Notes: generated by a model not told the origin, from the letters alone. DNA of 64,000 bases from Maridesulfovibrio frigidus DSM 17176 (GCF_000711735.1 NZ_JONL01000005.1:124001-188000); one strand, 5' to 3'; shown: positions 51,960 to 61,706, counted from the first letter of the stretch. Translations and numbers: made by a program.

Positions 51960-53036
51960 ATGGCACGCACCATCATACCTTTCGGTCCGCAGCATCCTGT
52001 TCTTCCGGAACCGCTGCACTTGAAACTTGTCTGCGAAGACGAGATCGTAAAGGAAGCCATTCCCGCGCTTGGATATGTTCATAGAGGTCTGGAAAAACTT
52101 GCTGAAATCCGCGATTTCAACCAGATGATTCAGATTGTTGAACGTGTTTGTGGTATCTGCTCCATGGTTCATTCTCTTTGTTACTGTCAGGGTATCGAAG
52201 AAATGATGGGAGTAGAAGTTCCTGAAAGAGCTAAATACCTCCGCACAGTATGGTCTGAACTGCATCGTATGCACAGTCATTTACTCTGGCTCGGCCTATT
52301 CGCCGATGCTTTCGGGTTTGAAAGTCTGTTCATGCAGTTCTGGCGTATCCGTGAACGCATCATGGATCTTAACGAAGCAACAACAGGTAGCCGTGTAATT
52401 GTTTCTGTAAACGTTGTTGGTGGAGTTCGTCAGGACCTCACCCCAGAACAGTGTTCATGGATTCTTACTGAGGTTGCACAGGCTGAAAAAGAAATAAACT
52501 CTATCCAGGCCACTATGCTTGAAGACTACACAGTCTGTAAGCGTACAAAAGGCGTTGCAACACTCACAAAAGAGCAGGCATATGAACTCGGCGCAGCCGG
52601 TCCTATGCTAAGAGCGAGTGGTGTTTCACAGGATATGCGTCAGCTTAAATATGCTGCTTTCCACAAAATCGATTTCGAGCCAGTCGTAGAATACGATGGA
52701 GACTGTTACGCTCGTGCAAAAGTCAGATTCAGGGAAGCTCAGCAATCAGTAGATCTCGTTCGCGCAGCAATCTCCGGAATGCCGCAGGGTGACATCGCTG
52801 TTCCTGTTAAAGGAAATCCTGAAGGCGAAGTTATTACTCGTGTTGAACAACCTCGCGGTGAATGTATGTACTACATGAAAGGTAACGGAACTAAGTTCCT
52901 TGAAAGAGTACGTATCAGAACCCCGACGTTCGCGAATGTTCCTCCGCTTATCGCATTCATGCCAGGTCTTGAACTGGCTGACGTTCCGGTTGCTGTTCTA
53001 TCAATCGACCCGTGCATAAGCTGCACCGAACGCTAG
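51960..53036 (+). CDS. echE: Ech hydrogenase large subunit E, NiFe active site (NuoD-like)
   Basis: 358-residue catalytic subunit. Both NiFe Cys pairs are intact: L1 RVCGICSMVHS (C64, C67) and L2 DPCISCTER (C352, C355) at the very C-terminus. The protein ends right after L2 (Arg358), so no long cleavable tail is present, as in other group 4 Ech enzymes. It should make or use H2 with ferredoxin. Sits between echD and echF. Confidence 0.95.
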   Translation: MARTIIPFGPQHPVLPEPLHLKLVCEDEIVKEAIPALGYVHRGLEKLAEIRDFNQMIQIVERVCGICSMVHSLCYCQGIEEMMGVEVPERAKYLRTVWSELHRMHSHLLWLGLFADAFGFESLFMQFWRIRERIMDLNEATTGSRVIVSVNVVGGVRQDLTPEQCSWILTEVAQAEKEINSIQATMLEDYTVCKRTKGVATLTKEQAYELGAAGPMLRASGVSQDMRQLKYAAFHKIDFEPVVEYDGDCYARAKVRFREAQQSVDLVRAAISGMPQGDIAVPVKGNPEGEVITRVEQPRGECMYYMKGNGTKFLERVRIRTPTFANVPPLIAFMPGLELADVPVAVLSIDPCISCTER

Positions 53037-53047
53037 GAGATTGAAAC

Positions 53048-53434
53048 ATGTTTAAAATGACACCAACAGTACTGAAGAATCTCTTCTCGAAAAGTTCTAC
53101 CAGGATGTACCCTTTCGAAGTCCGCGAACCTTTCCCTCTTTACAGAGGCGAGCTGTTCAATGACATCGATAAATGCATCTTCTGCAAAAAATGTGAGATC
53201 AAATGTCCTTCACAGTGCATCACAGTTTCCAAAGATAAGGAAGCTGGTACTGGGAAATGGATATGCGACCCATTTGCATGCGTATACTGCAGCATCTGTG
53301 TTGACGTTTGTCCAACTAAGAGCCTCAGCATGGCACCGAACCATCGCAAACCATCTGCGACTCGCGACATGATTGAACAGGTTGGAAAACTCAAAGTTCC
53401 TAAAAAGAAAAAAGCAGCACCTAAAAAAGATTAA
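53048..53434 (+). CDS. echF: Ech hydrogenase subunit F, 2x[4Fe-4S] ferredoxin-type (NuoI-like)
   Basis: 128 residues with two classic motifs: CIFCKKCEIKCPSQC (from residue 38) and CVYCSICVDVCPTKS (from residue 78), plus a Lys-rich C-terminal tail (PKKKKAAPKKD). It accepts electrons from soluble ferredoxin for EchC/EchE. Last gene of the six-gene operon, followed by a strong terminator. Confidence 0.93.
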   Translation: MFKMTPTVLKNLFSKSSTRMYPFEVREPFPLYRGELFNDIDKCIFCKKCEIKCPSQCITVSKDKEAGTGKWICDPFACVYCSICVDVCPTKSLSMAPNHRKPSATRDMIEQVGKLKVPKKKKAAPKKD

Positions 53435-53470
53435 TTTAATCTTGGCTAGATAGCTGTCTCATTGAAAGTA

Positions 53471-53508
53471 AAAAAGCCCTCGCTACCATATGGTAGTGAG
53501 GGCTTTTT
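53471..53508. terminator. bidirectional terminator after echF
   Basis: AAAAAGCCCTCGCTACC / GGTAGTGAGGGCTTTTT, 17 pairs with one mismatch, 4-nt loop. Serves the convergent RluA-type gene too. Confidence 0.93.
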
Positions 53509-53532
53509 CGTACATGAAATTTGCAACGGATA

Positions 53533-54429
53533 TTATAAAGACTCTTCCGCTTTACTTAAACGATCTTTCCACTTTTCAACTCCATCCCACAAAGGCAGAC
53601 ACTGCGCTGTAAACCACGGAGTAGCAATGCGCCAGCAATGGAGCTTCATTGCACCCTTGCTGCCGCCATACTTTGCATCCCCAGCAATAGGGAAACCTCG
53701 TGAGGAAAGTTGAACTCGAATCTGATGTGTGCGCCCTGTATGTAACTGAACTAAGAGGATACTACGATCGTCACCTATCGATAGAGGAAGAACAGAAGCC
53801 AAGGCTTCTTTACCAGATCCCGTAACCATTCTCTCTTTTCCAGCTTCGCCACTCTTTTCCAGAAGGTCGCGCATCTCAGTCCATGAACTTTCACTACGAA
53901 CATCCGGTACCCAGCTTCCGTTAACCTCAGCAATATAGAATTTACCGCCTTCACCATTTGCGAACATATCAGAAAGAGCTTTCTGTCCGCGATGGCTTTT
54001 ACCAGACAATAAAACGCCTGAAGTATCACGATCAAGTCGATGAGCAGGAGCTGGTTTAAACGGAGAATCGGCGTACATGGACAATAAGCGGTCAACAACT
54101 GAATCATCATGACCAGTTCCACCTTGGGAAGGTAATCCCGCAGGTTTAAGAACCGCTACGTAATCATCGTCTTCATAAAGTATTTCAAGAGGAGCACGCT
54201 GAACTTTCTCAGCAACTTCATCCGCTTTGTAAGGAGGAATGCGGACAATCTGGCCCTCTTTTACGAGGTCAAAGGGTTTGCGTCTGCCCTTATCCACTCG
54301 AACATACCCCTTACGAATCCAACGCATAACAGCTGCGCGCGGCACTGTTCCGTCCACTCTCCGTTCAAGAAAGCGCACTAACTTCTGCCCGGCTTCGGCA
54401 CTTGTGACCGTAACTAATTCTGCTGGCAT
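53533..54429 (-). CDS. RluA-family pseudouridine synthase
   Basis: 298 residues: an N-terminal S4 RNA-binding domain (AAVMRWIRKGYVRVDKGRRK, residues 34-53) and the catalytic domain with the family motif HRLDRDTSGVLL (Asp nucleophile), KFYIAEVNGSW, and LVQLHTGRTHQIRVQL. It modifies uridines in rRNA, as RluC or RluD do; which site cannot be decided. It ends next to the ech terminator and starts 12 nt from the TRAP gene downstream in position, which runs the same way. Confidence 0.88.
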   Translation of the reverse strand: MPAELVTVTSAEAGQKLVRFLERRVDGTVPRAAVMRWIRKGYVRVDKGRRKPFDLVKEGQIVRIPPYKADEVAEKVQRAPLEILYEDDDYVAVLKPAGLPSQGGTGHDDSVVDRLLSMYADSPFKPAPAHRLDRDTSGVLLSGKSHRGQKALSDMFANGEGGKFYIAEVNGSWVPDVRSESSWTEMRDLLEKSGEAGKERMVTGSGKEALASVLPLSIGDDRSILLVQLHTGRTHQIRVQLSSRGFPIAGDAKYGGSKGAMKLHCWRIATPWFTAQCLPLWDGVEKWKDRLSKAEESL

Positions 54430-54441
54430 AAATATTAACAG

Positions 54442-55746
54442 CTAGCCCATAAATCTGGGTAAGAAAGTAACAAGCTGAGGTGCAACTAAAAGAAGCCCTA
54501 CAAGCGCGGTATAGGCGATCATAAAATAACTTACGCCTAGGAAAACCCGGTCAATAGCAACATCCTCAGCCATGGATGCCACAATGAATGTGGTAACACC
54601 AACTGGAGGAGTAATTGCGCCCATAGAAGTAACAATGGTGATGAGCACGCCGAACCAAATAGGATCATACCCCATGGCGACAACCATCGGGAAAAAGATA
54701 GGAATAGTGATTAGCAAAAGAGCAAGGGCATCCATGACCATTCCGCCAATGATATAAATCACGCAAATCAGCAGAATAATAACAGTCGGGGGAATCGGCA
54801 ATCCGGCAACCATATCCGCCGCCTCGAAAGGCAACCTTGTAACAGCCAGAAAGCGCCCGAAGATGATTGCTCCGAGAATAACGGTCATGATCATGCAAGA
54901 CACTTTCAAAGTGTCCGTAACAGACGCTGCAAAGCGCTTAAAGGACATCTGACCCGAGATGACAGCTATCAGCAAGGCAAACGCGGTTCCGGCTGCTCCA
55001 GCTTCAGTCGGTGTAAACCATCCTGCAAACAATCCCCCCATGACGAGGAAGAAAAGGATAACCATCTCAATAGAACCGGGTAAGGACCTCAGCTTATCTT
55101 TAAAACTTACTTCAGGTCCGGCTGGGCCCCAATCAGGGTGCCTAAGGCACATGCAATAAACCGTTACTAAGAACAGCACACACAAAAGAATTCCGGGAAT
55201 AACTCCACCTAGAAAGAGGCGTCCAATGGATTCTCCTGTCTGGAGTCCAATAATAATCAACACGACACTCGGCGGAATAACAACGCCAAGAGTCGCGCCG
55301 GCTGCAACAGAGCCAGTGCTTAGAATTGGATTATAGCCAAATTTTTTCATTTCAGGCAGGGCAACAGTACTCATGGTCGCAGCAGTAGCAGTATTGGAGC
55401 CGCAGATTGCCGCAAATCCGGCGCAGGCCATAACAGTGGCCATTGCGATTCCGCCACGAATATGCCCCATCCACGCGTAGGCCGATTTATATAACCGCTC
55501 GTTAACTCCTGAGTGAAAGCAAATCTGCCCCATCAAGATAAAAAGAGGTATTACGGTAAGCCCGTACGAAGAGAAAACATTCCATACTTCAGTGCCAAGC
55601 ATGCCATATGCGGCCTTGAGATTAAGAACTTTTGCAAAGCCGATAAAGCCGATAATTCCCATGGCAAACCCGACTGGGATGCGCAAAGTAAGAATTATCA
55701 AAAGCAAACATACAATGCCGATTAAACCTATTGTGATTGGTTCCAT
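54442..55746 (-). CDS. TRAP transporter large permease (second system, DctM family)
   Basis: 434-residue permease of the DctM family: IPLFILMGQICFHSGV, ICGSNTATAATMSTVALPEM, GVVIPPSVVLIIIGLQTGE and AITPPVGVTTFIVASMA. Same architecture as the 38448 gene but clearly a different paralogue. Start ATG at 55746 is 5 nt after the dctQ stop. Confidence 0.92.
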   Translation of the reverse strand: MEPITIGLIGIVCLLLIILTLRIPVGFAMGIIGFIGFAKVLNLKAAYGMLGTEVWNVFSSYGLTVIPLFILMGQICFHSGVNERLYKSAYAWMGHIRGGIAMATVMACAGFAAICGSNTATAATMSTVALPEMKKFGYNPILSTGSVAAGATLGVVIPPSVVLIIIGLQTGESIGRLFLGGVIPGILLCVLFLVTVYCMCLRHPDWGPAGPEVSFKDKLRSLPGSIEMVILFFLVMGGLFAGWFTPTEAGAAGTAFALLIAVISGQMSFKRFAASVTDTLKVSCMIMTVILGAIIFGRFLAVTRLPFEAADMVAGLPIPPTVIILLICVIYIIGGMVMDALALLLITIPIFFPMVVAMGYDPIWFGVLITIVTSMGAITPPVGVTTFIVASMAEDVAIDRVFLGVSYFMIAYTALVGLLLVAPQLVTFLPRFMG

Positions 55747-55751
55747 ACTGA

Positions 55752-56264
55752 TTATTTACTGCCCAATTCTGCGGGCTTAAGAGGTTCATTTCCAGAAATA
55801 GTTCTGACAAGGTCAAGTAGAAGAATAAAAGCCATCACCGCACAACCGAATGCGACGGCAAAAACAAATGGATAAAATGGTATCCCTAAAGTTTCAGACA
55901 TTTCGCCTAAATCAAACAAGAACATGCCCCATTTAGTTGTTTCTATTGCGCAAAGGGCAAAGAAAACACACGAAACTAGCCCTGTAACCACATCAAGAAA
56001 TTTTTGAATGGGTTTCGGGAATTTGCTGTAAAAAAGCCCCACCGCAATATGACTGCGGTAAAACTGTGAAAATGCAAGCGAGAAGCCCGCCGTCACAGCT
56101 CCGAAAAAGCCCATAAGCTCAAACGTTCCTTTAACAGGAACCCATGTTGCGCGGAAAACCATGTTCGCACATGCAAGCAAGACCATAGCAGTTAAAGCCA
56201 CCCCCGCTATTCCAGCGAGCGCACGGCAAAACCAAATAGAAATTTTTTCCAATTTATTGATCAT
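55752..56264 (-). CDS. TRAP transporter small membrane subunit (second system, DctQ family)
   Basis: 170 residues with four membrane segments (about 15-38, 52-72, 92-112, 135-158). Its WVPVKGTFELMGFFGAVTAG region resembles DctQ. Lies between its DctP and DctM partners. Confidence 0.85.
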   Translation of the reverse strand: MINKLEKISIWFCRALAGIAGVALTAMVLLACANMVFRATWVPVKGTFELMGFFGAVTAGFSLAFSQFYRSHIAVGLFYSKFPKPIQKFLDVVTGLVSCVFFALCAIETTKWGMFLFDLGEMSETLGIPFYPFVFAVAFGCAVMAFILLLDLVRTISGNEPLKPAELGSK

Positions 56265-56333
56265 AATCTCATTTCAATTACTCCCCGCCCTAGGGACGGG
56301 GATATTTAATTACTATTAAATTAGCTGCAATAA

Positions 56334-57362
56334 TTATTTTGCAGGCTCATACAGAGCGCGGGAACCTTCAACTTCAGCAAGAACAGCATCACCATCAATA
56401 TCTGCACTTGCTGCTTTAGTCTTCCAATCTTCGATCAAAGGCAATGTCTTTTCTTTGATAATATTCATATCAGCGTCAGGCATGGTAATAATCTCAATGC
56501 CGTATTTTTCTTTAGACCATGCAAGTGAATCATTAACATGCTGATCCATGTATTTACCTGTCCACTCAGCCTGTTCGCGGCCAAGGTCATTCATTACTTT
56601 TTTAACATCATCAGGAAGACCTTCCCATGTGCTCAAATTCATAATGATTGCGAAAGGATATACAGCAGTATTTGTAACTGTCTCGTAGCGACAAATTTCA
56701 GCGAAGTTCATATCTTTAAGTACATCAAAGGAAGAGAACAGCCCTTTAACTACACCCTTCTGCAAAGCTTCAGGAGTTGCAGACATCGGCATGGAAACAG
56801 GAGTTGCTCCGATTGAGCTTAAAATTTTTGACAAAATTCCTGATGCACGAAGCTCAAGTCCGTTCAGATCTTTAAGAGTACGGATAGGAGTCTTGGTCAT
56901 CAAGTTTGAAGGAGCTGATGTGAACATAGTCAGCACTTTAAATTTCTTGAATTCTTTAGGCTGATGCTTCTGGAAAAGATCCCAGAGTGCGAGGCTTGCA
57001 GAAGTAGAAGTCGTATAGCCAAGGGGAAGTTCAAAAACTGAACTTAAAGGGAATGCGCCGGGATGATAAGCGATGCTCACACAGCCGATATCAGCCTGCC
57101 CCTGCATAACTCCGCGCAAAGTGGTCTTAGCACCAAGCAAAGTTGATCCAGGATAAGTCTGAACCTGCACTTTACCGGAAGTTCTTTTTTCAACTTCAAC
57201 TTTCCAGCGTTCCATCTGAACACAAGGAAAAGTCTTTGCAGGTGGAAAGTTTGCGTAGCTAAGGCTTATCTCTGCAGCATGCAGTGAAGAAACTGAGCAA
57301 AACATTACTGCACTCACCATTAAAACGGCAAACAAGCCTGTAATACGTCCTAGTCTAATCAT
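56334..57362 (-). CDS. TRAP transporter solute-binding protein (second system, DctP family)
   Basis: 342-residue periplasmic receptor with signal peptide (cleavage near LHA-AE, residue 30). DctP-type sequence: SYANFPPAKTFPCVQMERWK, LNGLELRASGILSKILSSIG (ligand-clamping Arg) and PEALQKGVVKGLFSSFDVL. The order dctP-Q-M on the minus strand is complete. The solute is unknown; its pocket motif differs from that of the first system. Confidence 0.9.
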   Translation of the reverse strand: MIRLGRITGLFAVLMVSAVMFCSVSSLHAAEISLSYANFPPAKTFPCVQMERWKVEVEKRTSGKVQVQTYPGSTLLGAKTTLRGVMQGQADIGCVSIAYHPGAFPLSSVFELPLGYTTSTSASLALWDLFQKHQPKEFKKFKVLTMFTSAPSNLMTKTPIRTLKDLNGLELRASGILSKILSSIGATPVSMPMSATPEALQKGVVKGLFSSFDVLKDMNFAEICRYETVTNTAVYPFAIIMNLSTWEGLPDDVKKVMNDLGREQAEWTGKYMDQHVNDSLAWSKEKYGIEIITMPDADMNIIKEKTLPLIEDWKTKAASADIDGDAVLAEVEGSRALYEPAK

Positions 57363-57410
57363 GGTCCTCTCCTCTTCTTAAGGGCTTACTTTTAAATCGG
57401 GCAAAACGAA

Positions 57411-57440
57411 CAAAAAGGCCTCCCGCGCTAGCAGGAGGCC
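57411..57440 (-). terminator. terminator after the VCBS-like gene
   Basis: GGCCTCC / GGAGGCC stem around TGCTAGCGCG, with a T5 run on the minus strand (A-run 57412-57416). Confidence 0.8.
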
Positions 57441-57452
57441 GGATTTCATATT

Positions 57453-59096
57453 TTATTTTTTGAGATTAAGCTCATAAGCTATAATTAGAGTTTTCCTGAA
57501 TTTGACTCCCAGCGCTCCGGGATAGCTGTTCAAAATACAATAAAGCTCTTTGTCTCCATCATTATCAATATCTCCAACTCCGTATGAAGTTACGCTTCCT
57601 TTAATACGGCGAGTTTTCCATGCCAGACTCATGCCGACTCCATCCCAGTATTCAGAATGAATCTCACCCTGTGAGAAGTTCTTATAATTGGAAAAAACCT
57701 GTGAAGCAACAGACAAGTCCTTGTTTAAAAGAACTTCAGGTTTCTGAGGATCGGATATCGAAGCGATAGTTATAGCCATCGGAACTGAGTAATAATGGCC
57801 CATAGAATTCTTCTCATTCTCGGAACCAAATCCTACGAGCTTGCTGGATGTTTCAAACTTAACATCAACTGAGTTATATGAAGCCTGACTTTCATACAAA
57901 GGCTCGCGGTCTTTATTATAAACGCCCAATCTTCCATATTTATTAATGACTAACATCTTGTAATCTTCTTTATCGGGAAGAAAAGCAGTATTGAAAACAT
58001 TAGCAAATTCAGGAACAGAAAGAGTTCTAACAGCAACTAACCCACCGCCAGAGTACATATATTCAACCATATTTTTTGAATAAAAAGTACGACTGGAATC
58101 ATATGCCTGACCTACAATTGTAGGAGTATAGTTTGGAGGAAGGCGAACAGAACTAAGAAATTTAGTAACTCTGCTGACTAATTCTTTCACGACCTTGCCC
58201 TTGAACGACAATATATATGAAATAGGTCGGTGGTCTACGATAACGCAAAGGATTACTTCCTTCACTCCATCATTACCGATATCTACTGCACTGATTTTAA
58301 TCCCATTTGCCCGTGAAGAGTACTTATAGGAAAGGAGTTCTTTCAAACGCTGATCTTTAACGGAGAAAACCTTGATATCCCGATCAGTAAGGATAACCAC
58401 TTCTTGATTACCATCACCGGTAACATCAGCAACAAAACCACCACGGTTTACAACATCAACACTCTGGCTGCGCCACCGGCCAGGAGTTTCGGTTCCGCCT
58501 TCATATCTGAACTGAGCATTAATATTGCTCTGCATCGGAATAGCTGAGGCAGAAGCTGTTAAAAACTCAGGGTTCATAGCCGCTTTTGGGCGAGCTTCTT
58601 CGCGAGCTTTGTCTTCTTTAGTAGCCTTTTTAGTACCGGGCTTTTCAAACAAATCACCCTTAATCTCTGTAGCCAAGCCATCTAATGCAGGGATAAGGCC
58701 TTCGATTGTTGTCTTGGAGCTTTTTGTCCATGACTTCCCATCCTTATCAACCATACGCAAATCAATAGAAGCGTCTTTTCCTACTATGGTGATACTACCC
58801 AAAGCCAGGTAATCTACACCTAATTTCTCTGAACTTTTAATTTCTTCAATATTTGAAGTAGGGCGATCAGCCACGCTCAACTCTTTGGACGCCGCAAGCG
58901 GTTCGAAATGTCCTGTCCAGTTTAGTCTAGAAATGAGCATAGTTTGAACGCCACGGCTCAAGTATTTATACTGTGAAGGTCCATTTACTTCAAATGGATA
59001 AACAGCATATGAGCGCGCCAAGCCGGCAGAAGCCGTTCCTGCTGCGAAAATTGAAATTACTAAAATTAATGAGGCTATAATTCTCTTAAATGACAT
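57453..59096 (-). CDS. secreted VCBS/FG-GAP-type repeat protein
   Basis: 547 residues with a Sec signal peptide (cleavage near ASA-GL). The N-terminal half has a TolB-N-like region (YAVYPFEVNGPSQYKYLS, then LGVDYLALGSITIVG). The rest has FG-GAP/VCBS calcium-loop repeats: VADVTGDGNQEVVIL, AVDIGNDGVKEVILCV and GVGDIDNDGDKELYCI, which build a beta-propeller. ATG 59094-59096 is preferred (9 nt from GGAGG); an ATG three codons earlier overlaps that site. Role unknown; similar proteins sit in the periplasm of sulfate reducers. Confidence 0.78.
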   Translation of the reverse strand: MSFKRIIASLILVISIFAAGTASAGLARSYAVYPFEVNGPSQYKYLSRGVQTMLISRLNWTGHFEPLAASKELSVADRPTSNIEEIKSSEKLGVDYLALGSITIVGKDASIDLRMVDKDGKSWTKSSKTTIEGLIPALDGLATEIKGDLFEKPGTKKATKEDKAREEARPKAAMNPEFLTASASAIPMQSNINAQFRYEGGTETPGRWRSQSVDVVNRGGFVADVTGDGNQEVVILTDRDIKVFSVKDQRLKELLSYKYSSRANGIKISAVDIGNDGVKEVILCVIVDHRPISYILSFKGKVVKELVSRVTKFLSSVRLPPNYTPTIVGQAYDSSRTFYSKNMVEYMYSGGGLVAVRTLSVPEFANVFNTAFLPDKEDYKMLVINKYGRLGVYNKDREPLYESQASYNSVDVKFETSSKLVGFGSENEKNSMGHYYSVPMAITIASISDPQKPEVLLNKDLSVASQVFSNYKNFSQGEIHSEYWDGVGMSLAWKTRRIKGSVTSYGVGDIDNDGDKELYCILNSYPGALGVKFRKTLIIAYELNLKK

Positions 59097-59427
59097 GTAC
59101 TTCATCCTCCCGGAAAGTAAAAAACTTTCGGAATTGTACGTTATATATTTTAAATAACTAATCTATTGCTGAAACTCTTTTGGAAAGGTCCCTAAAAAGA
59201 CCCAATATCCATACCCCCATATCAAGGATACGGGTAAAAAACTTGTAACAGCTAACGCCTCGAGACGCAAAGCGAAACATGGGAACAAACCAAACAGGCT
59301 CTTGTCAAATGTTCTACCCTGTTTTATCTGTCTTACCTCGAACTGACAGGTAAGCGACTTGCCCAGCACTTACCATGGCGCCTCCGCGACTACATAAAAA
59401 ATGCATTAATTTTTCTATAGATACATT
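59097..59427. other. divergent intergenic region
   Basis: 331 bp between the VCBS-like gene and the methyltransferase. Contains a weak GGTAAG/CTTACC inverted repeat (59348-59374). No gene seen. Confidence 0.35.
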
Positions 59428-60684
59428 ATGACAAACAATCTTCGAACATTCAGACTAATCTGCTCAGAAAAAGACGTCTCCGCAGTTGAAGAGCTTTTGC
59501 TCTCGCAAGGCTTTGAATTTAAAGCGGAACCTTTCTACTCCATGGCGCGTATTCTAACAAAAGAACCATTCCCGCTTGGCGATTCGCTAGCTTCAAGGTT
59601 CGGGCGTATCTATATACAAGATCGCTCCTCCATGCTGCCACCGATAATGCTTAACCCTGAATCTGGCGCAAAAGTGCTAGATATGTGCGCCAGTCCGGGC
59701 AGTAAAACCGGACTCCTAGCAAGATTGGTCGGGCGCGACGGATTTGTTCTAGCCAGTGAGCCATCAAAAGACAGGCTCGCTCTTTTACGCCAAAATCTAA
59801 GACGCGTACAAGCCATCAACAGTGCAACGGTAAGTTACGAATCGCAAAAACTTCCACTTCCTGCGAACGGATGGGAATATATTTTACTAGATCCACCTTG
59901 CAGCGGTTGGGGAACCATCAACAAAAACCCAAAAGCTATGGATCTATGGTCCGGCGAAAAGACCGTGCCTCTGATCGCACTGCAACGGGAACTACTTGCA
60001 AAAGCATATAATCTACTCACTCCGGGTGGTAAGGTTGTATACTCGACATGTACCACCAATGTGCAGGAAAATGAGGAACAGACCCGTTTCGCAACCGAGG
60101 AACTAGGATTCGAACTGATAAAACTACCTCACCCCGAAGGATTCACCATTGCAGATCCGCTTCTGCCGAATATGGATGGAGTCTTGCGGGTTGATGGATC
60201 AGGCGGTGGTCAGGGATTCTACGTTTGCGGGCTAAGAAAACCCGGCAATGCCGAACCAGAATACCCCGAAACTGCGCCCTTGCCGGGACAAAAGTTGAAT
60301 CTAAAAAAGCTTGATTATCCCGAAGCTGTGGATTTTTCAGCATTGCCGGACGGCGAGCTTTATGACTTCAAAGGCAAAGCAATGTTCCTAAACAGACACG
60401 CGCTAACCATGCTGCCACCGGACATTCGCTGGCAGGGCTATCCACTTGGTAAGATTTCAGGTAAAAAATTCAGACCTAATCCGTACGCACACGTTTTACT
60501 TCCTAAAATACCGGATGCATCCGCGCTAGTATTAGAATATGCGGAAGATTTAGCTAAATTATTTTCAGGGCAAAGCCTGACAGCTCCGGCCAAAGGGAAA
60601 GGTCCTGTCGGTTTATATTTCAAACAGTTACTTTTAGGCTTTACAGGCAAAAAAGGTAGCCGCTTTATCTGGACAGAAAAATAG
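59428..60684 (+). CDS. RsmB/RsmF-family RNA 5-methylcytosine methyltransferase
   Basis: 418 residues. SAM-binding motif VLDMCASPGSKTGLLARLVG (residues 89-108), motif IV LLDPPCSGWGT and motif VI VVYSTCTTNVQENEEQ give the two catalytic Cys of the NSUN/RsmB/F group. The C-terminal region (PEYPETAPLPGQKLNLKK and after) is the RsmF-type extra domain. It methylates a cytosine in 16S rRNA or tRNA. Not followed by fmt or def, as in many rsmB loci. Confidence 0.88.
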   Translation: MTNNLRTFRLICSEKDVSAVEELLLSQGFEFKAEPFYSMARILTKEPFPLGDSLASRFGRIYIQDRSSMLPPIMLNPESGAKVLDMCASPGSKTGLLARLVGRDGFVLASEPSKDRLALLRQNLRRVQAINSATVSYESQKLPLPANGWEYILLDPPCSGWGTINKNPKAMDLWSGEKTVPLIALQRELLAKAYNLLTPGGKVVYSTCTTNVQENEEQTRFATEELGFELIKLPHPEGFTIADPLLPNMDGVLRVDGSGGGQGFYVCGLRKPGNAEPEYPETAPLPGQKLNLKKLDYPEAVDFSALPDGELYDFKGKAMFLNRHALTMLPPDIRWQGYPLGKISGKKFRPNPYAHVLLPKIPDASALVLEYAEDLAKLFSGQSLTAPAKGKGPVGLYFKQLLLGFTGKKGSRFIWTEK

Positions 60685-60708
60685 AATTATAAAATATACG
60701 AGGACTTA

Positions 60709-61485
60709 ATGAACGGTACTACACGTCGCATGAAGCGACTATTTGACAAAACAAGTGGGAATTCACTCATTCTAGCACTCGACCACGGTGCAAACGAAGG
60801 AATGATCGACGGCCTTGGTGCCATCCCATCTATACTGAAAGATCTAACTTCATCCGAAGTGCAGGGTGTAATCCTGAACAAAGGACTGGCAAGACATTTC
60901 AGCGCAATTATCCCTGAAGATATAAACCTGATCATACAAATGAATGCAGGAACAAGACACGGTTCTCCTTCATATAACAAAAACATTGTCTGCTCTATTC
61001 AGGAAGCTCTGAGACTAGGGGCCGACGCTGTATCCGTACACGTTAATATCGGAAACGAGCTTGAAGACCGCATGCTGGTAGACCTAGGTGAAATCACAGA
61101 CGAAGCTCACCAGCTCGGAATTCCTGTGCTGGCAACAGTTTTTGCCAGAGGTAGCCAGATTGTGAATGAACATGATTCAAGTCTGGTAGCTCACTGCATC
61201 CGCATCGGCGCAGAACTTGGCCCTGACATCGTTGCGGTGCCATACCCTGACAACGGTGAGGCTTTCCGCAAAGCGGTAGCAGCCAGCCCCGTTCCTGTTC
61301 TAGTCACAGGCGGTCCACTAGGACAAACAATTGAAGGCGCCATCAACAACACTTTACGCGGTTTAGAATCGGGCTGTAAGGGGTGCTGCATAGGAAGGAA
61401 CATTTTTCAGACTAAAAACCCCATTGAAAGCATGGAAAAGTTTGCAAAAGTTATTCACAAAAAAGAAACAATAACAGACACTTAG
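60709..61485 (+). CDS. DhnA-family class I aldolase homologue without the Schiff-base lysine
   Basis: 258-residue TIM barrel matching the archaeal-type fructose-bisphosphate aldolase / ADH-synthase family: LALDHGANEG, LRLGADAVSVHVNIGNELED, LVAHCIRIGAELGPDIVAVP and GCCIGRNIFQ. In that family DIVKT(x)YTGD supplies the catalytic Lys; here it reads DIVAVPYPDN (Ala176). The catalytic Tyr in the MYPRG/MYARG motif is Phe145 (TVFARG). Both changes point to loss or replacement of aldolase chemistry. ATG 60709 with GAGGA upstream; follows the methyltransferase by 24 nt. Confidence 0.8.
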   Translation: MNGTTRRMKRLFDKTSGNSLILALDHGANEGMIDGLGAIPSILKDLTSSEVQGVILNKGLARHFSAIIPEDINLIIQMNAGTRHGSPSYNKNIVCSIQEALRLGADAVSVHVNIGNELEDRMLVDLGEITDEAHQLGIPVLATVFARGSQIVNEHDSSLVAHCIRIGAELGPDIVAVPYPDNGEAFRKAVAASPVPVLVTGGPLGQTIEGAINNTLRGLESGCKGCCIGRNIFQTKNPIESMEKFAKVIHKKETITDT

Positions 61486-61630
61486 AAATTATTTGCGATA
61501 TACATCAAAAAACTGTTTGACAAAAAGGCAACTCATCGGCAGTATCCCTCTTCGTGGCGGTGAGAAGAATAAAGCGCACGCAAGTGCAGCAAGTTCAACA
61601 CACCCTTTAGTTTTGACAAACTGAATTAGG

Positions 61631-61706
61631 GGGCGAATAGCTCAGCTGGAAGAGCATCGGCCTTACAAGCCGAGGGTCACAGGTTCGAGCCCTGTTTCGC
61701 CTACCA
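61631..61706 (+). tRNA. tRNA-Val (TAC)
   Basis: 76 nt including encoded CCA. Acceptor stem GGGCGAA / TTCGCCT (with G-T pairing), D-arm AGCTCAGCTGG, anticodon loop CTTACAA, T-arm GGTTCGAGCCC. Confidence 0.97.

Noticed and set aside
59345-59362. Sigma-54-like GG-N10-GC ahead of the RNA methyltransferase gene
   Set aside because: The -24 half (AGGTAA) departs from TGGCAC; spacing alone is not enough.
61516-61545. TTGACA (61516) with CAGTAT 17 nt later as tRNA promoter
   Set aside because: The -35 is perfect but the -10 is weak and about 85 nt from tRNA-Val; plausible but not firm enough to list.
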